DNA of 45,514 nucleotides, taken from the NCBI RefSeq assembly GCF_000613805.1, contig NZ_BAJR01000027.1, forward strand, positions 1-45,514, written 5' to 3'. The stretch is from Phocaeicola paurosaccharolyticus JCM 15092 (GTDB lineage Bacteria > Bacteroidota > Bacteroidia > Bacteroidales > Bacteroidaceae). A model generated the notes under the pieces. It was not told where the DNA came from. It saw only the letters and a program-made list of their open reading frames with translations, and did not search any database. Both the position numbers and the translations under genes were made by a program. Positions 43,089 through 45,514 of the stretch are shown here, in pieces. The first letter of the stretch is position 1; the number at the start of each line of letters is the position of its first letter.

Positions 43089-43584
43089 TATTAATATCCG
43101 GATTTACCGTTTCGATTGAATCTAGTGCATTAGTTGTATACCTTATATTGTTGACCTTATAGAACATCATAGTTCCACAGTCAATACTCTCAATATATGG
43201 AATGTTTTTATGTTCAACAACAATGGTGTCTCTCATTTTTTTGCTGTAGTGGATTACATAAGTTGTAGTCGATTTATAGCTCAAAGGCAGACTCATGCTT
43301 GTTGTTGGCTTGTTATAAAGAATCTCATTAAGCAGTGAATCTTTGACTATGCGTGTTGTCACAGTGCCATCTTTCAGAGTATCGTTTACAGTCACATCAG
43401 CTACAGTAAATCCTGTAATAACAACGCTGTCACCCATAGTATGTTGTTTGCTGTCAGTACTGTTCAGAAATTCAAAATGAGCAAATGAGACTGTTGTCAA
43501 TGGGCAGTTGTTACTATTGCATCCATTAAGCATGAAAACTAATGAAAGCAATAATATCATTAAAAAAGGAAATCTTCTCATCAT
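43045..43584 (-). CDS. DUF6452-type lipoprotein
   Basis: This protein of about 179 residues has a lipoprotein signal peptide (MMRRFPFLMILLLSLVFMLN, then GCNSN with Cys as first mature residue). The body is beta-rich and carries the family's pattern (TVSFAHFEFLNS, MSLPLSYKSTTTYVIHY, IESIDCGTMMFYKV). Its ATG shares one base with the glycosyltransferase stop (TGATG). Its 3' end overlaps the DUF6048 start by 44 nt. The pair is conserved in Bacteroidales but its role is unknown. Confidence 0.8.
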   Translation of the reverse strand: MMRRFPFLMILLLSLVFMLNGCNSNNCPLTTVSFAHFEFLNSTDSKQHTMGDSVVITGFTVADVTVNDTLKDGTVTTRIVKDSLLNEILYNKPTTSMSLPLSYKSTTTYVIHYSKKMRDTIVVEHKNIPYIESIDCGTMMFYKVNNIRYTTNALDSIETVNPDINNEEKINFNIYFPTN

Positions 43585-44537
43585 CAAAGTTCTTTCTCTA
43601 TTTTATAGTTGTTTCTCTCAGGAGCATTACGAGCTATGAGTTCTCCAATAAATCCTGCAAGAAATAGTTGGGTACCGATTATCATCAGTGTCAACGACAG
43701 ATAGAAATATGGTGAGTCGGTGACAAGTATATATGGCAGACCATGTGACATATCGTATAGCTTGTTAATACCTATTGCTGCTACTGCAAGGAAACCGAAG
43801 ATGAACATCAATGAGCCAAGGAATCCGAACATATGCATAGGTTTTATCCCGAATTTGGAGAGAAACCACAAACTTAGTAGGTCAAGATATCCGTTTACAA
43901 AACGATTCAGACCGAACTTTGTTGTTCCATATTTCCTTGCTTGATGTTGTACTACTTTTTCACCAATTTTTTTGAATCCTGCATTTTTTGCAAGATAAGG
44001 TATATATCTGTGCATTTCTCCATATACCTCGATGTTCTTTACCACATCTCTCTTGTACGCTTTCAAACCGCAGTTGAAGTCGTGTAAGTTCTTTATCCCA
44101 GATACTGCACGAGCTGTTGCATTGAACAGTTTTGTAGGCAAGGTTTTAGAGAGCGGATCGTATCTTTTTTGTTTGTATCCGGATACAAGGTCGTACCCGT
44201 CGTTCATAATCATACTATATAGTGATGGAATCTCATCAGGGCTGTCCTGAAGGTCTGCATCCATGGTAACTACAACATCTCCCTCAGCTTTGTCAAAGCC
44301 GCAATATAGAGCAGGTGATTTTCCATAATTTCTACGGAATTTTATACCTTTTACCTCAGCAGGATTGGCCTGTCGCAAATTTTCAATAACTTTCCATGAA
44401 TTATCAGTGCTTCCATCATTTACAAATATCACTTCATAGCTGAAATGATTTTCGTTCATGACTCTTTTTATCCACTCAAATAATTCAGGAAGAGATTCTT
44501 CTTCATTGAACAAAGGTACTACAACAGATATATCCAT
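43584..44537 (-). CDS. Glycosyltransferase family 2, polyprenyl-phosphate type
   Basis: This protein of 317 residues starts at MDISVVVPLF. It has a GT-A domain with the family 2 motifs (VVPLFNEEESLPEL, FVNDGSTDNSWKVIE, the DxD-like TMDADLQDSPDE) and two C-terminal membrane helices (MFGFLGSLMFIFGFLAVAAI and YLSLTLMIIGTQLFLAGFI). This is the layout of DPM1/ArnC/GtrB-like enzymes that move a sugar onto undecaprenyl phosphate. The sugar cannot be told. It lies 11 nt after the DUF4199 gene. Confidence 0.92.
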   Translation of the reverse strand: MDISVVVPLFNEEESLPELFEWIKRVMNENHFSYEVIFVNDGSTDNSWKVIENLRQANPAEVKGIKFRRNYGKSPALYCGFDKAEGDVVVTMDADLQDSPDEIPSLYSMIMNDGYDLVSGYKQKRYDPLSKTLPTKLFNATARAVSGIKNLHDFNCGLKAYKRDVVKNIEVYGEMHRYIPYLAKNAGFKKIGEKVVQHQARKYGTTKFGLNRFVNGYLDLLSLWFLSKFGIKPMHMFGFLGSLMFIFGFLAVAAIGINKLYDMSHGLPYILVTDSPYFYLSLTLMIIGTQLFLAGFIGELIARNAPERNNYKIEKEL

Positions 44538-44548
44538 GATTAACAATT

Positions 44549-45082
44549 TTATTTTTTACGCATAATAAGTGCTGCTGTGGGTAGAGCCATGAGCAAGCCA
44601 TAAAATACATTTTGAGTTATAAGTTGAAAAGTCAATTCAATAGGAGACAGGGACATAACTACTTTCATGGCATCTTTCAACTGATTTATAGTCTGAAGAT
44701 ACTCCTGTGAATCTGTCATGCTAGCCGACTGATTTATTAGATTCAGCCATTGACTAAAGATAAATCCGTTGTCTATATACTGAAAATAGATGTAATGTAC
44801 TACTGCCACTAATAGTGAGGCAAACATATACATGAAAAGTGTAAAAGAGAGAGCTGTTACAAAGCTTATTCTATTCTCACAACAGTTTGTACGATAGCGT
44901 TTAGCAAAAATATATCCAAGTATTGGAACAAAAATTGTCAAAATAAAAAACACAATATGTATAATCGGTATTTTAAATCCAATAGGGATTAAAACAAATT
45001 TAAAAGCCCAAAAAAGTCCCATTATTGTGCCATAGCGCATCGCGCTTTCCTGTAATGTTGGTTTTGTATCGTCCATTATCAT
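44549..45082 (-). CDS. DUF4199 membrane protein
   Basis: This 177-residue protein has four predicted membrane helices (GTIMGLFWAFKFVLIPIGF, IVFFILTIFVPILGYIFAKR, ALSFTLFMYMFASLLVAVVH and FYGLLMALPTAALIMRKK) and a central soluble loop. DUF4199 proteins are common in Bacteroidetes next to GT2 glycosyltransferases, as here; their function is unknown. A second ATG at 45076 is an equally likely start. It is the first gene of the operon ending with apbE. Confidence 0.88.
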   Translation of the reverse strand: MIMDDTKPTLQESAMRYGTIMGLFWAFKFVLIPIGFKIPIIHIVFFILTIFVPILGYIFAKRYRTNCCENRISFVTALSFTLFMYMFASLLVAVVHYIYFQYIDNGFIFSQWLNLINQSASMTDSQEYLQTINQLKDAMKVVMSLSPIELTFQLITQNVFYGLLMALPTAALIMRKK

Positions 45083-45094
45083 TTAATAAGGATA

Positions 45095-45127
45095 CAAAAA
45101 TACATTATTTTGTAGTAATTCCTCAAA
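45095..45127 (-). promoter_or_regulatory. Promoter of the DUF4199-to-apbE operon
   Basis: On the minus strand TTTG (45127-45124) is followed after 21 nt by TATTTTTG (45102-45095), a full -33/-7 match 13 nt before the DUF4199 start. Confidence 0.7.
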
Positions 45128-45183
45128 CTATTGATGTGGAATTATGAAAGCTTGATTAATTTTTAAAAAAAATATGTACAATA

Positions 45184-45213
45184 TTGCATAATTGAAAATT
45201 ATCGTTACCTTTG
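45184..45213 (+). promoter_or_regulatory. Promoter of the SRP RNA / tRNA-Thr transcript
   Basis: TTG (45184-45186) is followed after 19 nt by TACCTTTG (45206-45213), matching the Bacteroidetes consensus; the RNA begins about 19 nt downstream. Confidence 0.75.
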
Positions 45214-45231
45214 CACTCGCAAATGAAAAAT

Positions 45232-45327
45232 GGGTAAGTCCTATACGGCCAGCTCCCTTCGAATCCTCCAGGGCTTGATCGCAGCAAAGGTAGTTGGTTG
45301 TAGCGGCGCGATATAGTAAGCTTACCC
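45232..45327 (+). ncRNA. ffs: Signal recognition particle RNA, small bacterial type (4.5S)
   Basis: The 96-nt region has closing ends GGGTAAG and CTTACCC, an elongated hairpin and the conserved apical SRP segment CCAGGGCTTGATCGCAGCAAAGG, which corresponds in position and sequence to the Ffh-binding domain of 4.5S RNA. It is preceded by a strong promoter and followed after 4 nt by tRNA-Thr. It binds Ffh to target nascent membrane proteins. Confidence 0.78.
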
Positions 45328-45331
45328 ACCC

Positions 45332-45405
45332 GCCTCTTTAGCTCAGTTGGCCAGAGCACGTGATTTGTAATCTCGGGGTCGTTGGTTCGAATCCGACAAG
45401 AGGCT
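45332..45405 (+). tRNA. tRNA-Thr (anticodon TGT)
   Basis: A 74-nt cloverleaf has acceptor GCCTCTT/AAGAGGC, D-arm AGCTCAGTTGGCCAGAGC, anticodon loop TTTGTAA (anticodon TGT) and T-loop GGTTCGAATCC. The anticodon stem has one T-T mismatch. CCA is not encoded. It is co-transcribed with the SRP RNA. Confidence 0.93.
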
Positions 45406-45406
45406 C

Positions 45407-45446
45407 AAAAATAGAGACATCCAAATTATTGGATGTCTCTATTTTT
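45407..45446 (+). terminator. Terminator after tRNA-Thr
   Basis: A perfect stem (AAATAGAGACATCCAA with TTGGATGTCTCTATTT, 4-nt loop) is followed by T residues, directly after the tRNA. Nothing further is seen to the end of the window. Confidence 0.9.
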
Positions 45447-45514
45447 ATTTTAACCCGAAATATTCCTCTTTTCAGATGGTAATATTCCTTTACTAGAATG
45501 ATTTAAACTGTAGA

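Overview
The window comes from a member of the Bacteroidales (Bacteroides/Phocaeicola-like). The base composition is AT-rich. Promoters match the Bacteroidetes -7 consensus TAnnTTTG, often with TTTG about 19-21 nt upstream. The housekeeping genes are typical of the group: ribH, a TPR membrane protein, recF and DUF721; an S41 protease, dCMP deaminase and M3 peptidase; and DUF6452/DUF6048, mntP and apbE.

Layout. (1) Positions 113-17303 hold one long minus-strand operon of eleven genes. In transcription order they are: an actin/Hsp70-fold protein resembling SrfB; a large P-loop GTPase resembling SrfC; a membrane-anchored subtilisin (S8) protease with InlB-type B-repeats, now split by a frameshift; a four-helix membrane protein; a DUF805 protein; a soluble GTPase with a repeat-rich N-terminus; a large single-pass membrane protein; a membrane-anchored protein; two exported proteins, the last ending like an outer-membrane barrel; and a small XRE regulator. 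A terminator follows. (2) Positions 17445-17637 form a 193-bp segment bounded by perfect 17-bp inverted repeats. It carries a TAnnTTTG promoter element pointing away from the operon. A tyrosine recombinase gene (17685-18890) lies beside it. This is the architecture of a Bacteroides phase-variable (invertible) promoter, shown here in the presumed OFF orientation. (3) Positions 18963-30346 hold mobile-element functions: relaxase, MobC-like protein and a structured oriT candidate; replication-initiator-like and DnaC-like genes with internal 12-nt repeats; an excisionase-like gene; an AbiE toxin-antitoxin pair; and two paralogous tyrosine integrases. The Srf-like operon is probably cargo of this element, whose left end lies outside the window. 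(4) Positions 30519-30941 hold gene remnants. (5) Positions 30934-45514 are conserved chromosome: tRNA-Tyr and tRNA-Gly, the ribH to recF region, the S41/M3 operon, Crp-family regulator, marC, the apbE operon, the SRP RNA and tRNA-Thr.

Inferred interplay: inverting the segment would place the promoter about 170 bp upstream of the SrfB-like gene and switch the operon on. The products are predicted to occupy cytoplasm, inner membrane, periplasm and outer membrane, so an envelope-spanning, NTP-driven apparatus with a protease is plausible. Its function (defence, competition or envelope stress) cannot be told from sequence.

Caution: at least five genes, both core and accessory, are interrupted by what look like single-base deletions. 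Sequencing or assembly indels are the simplest explanation.
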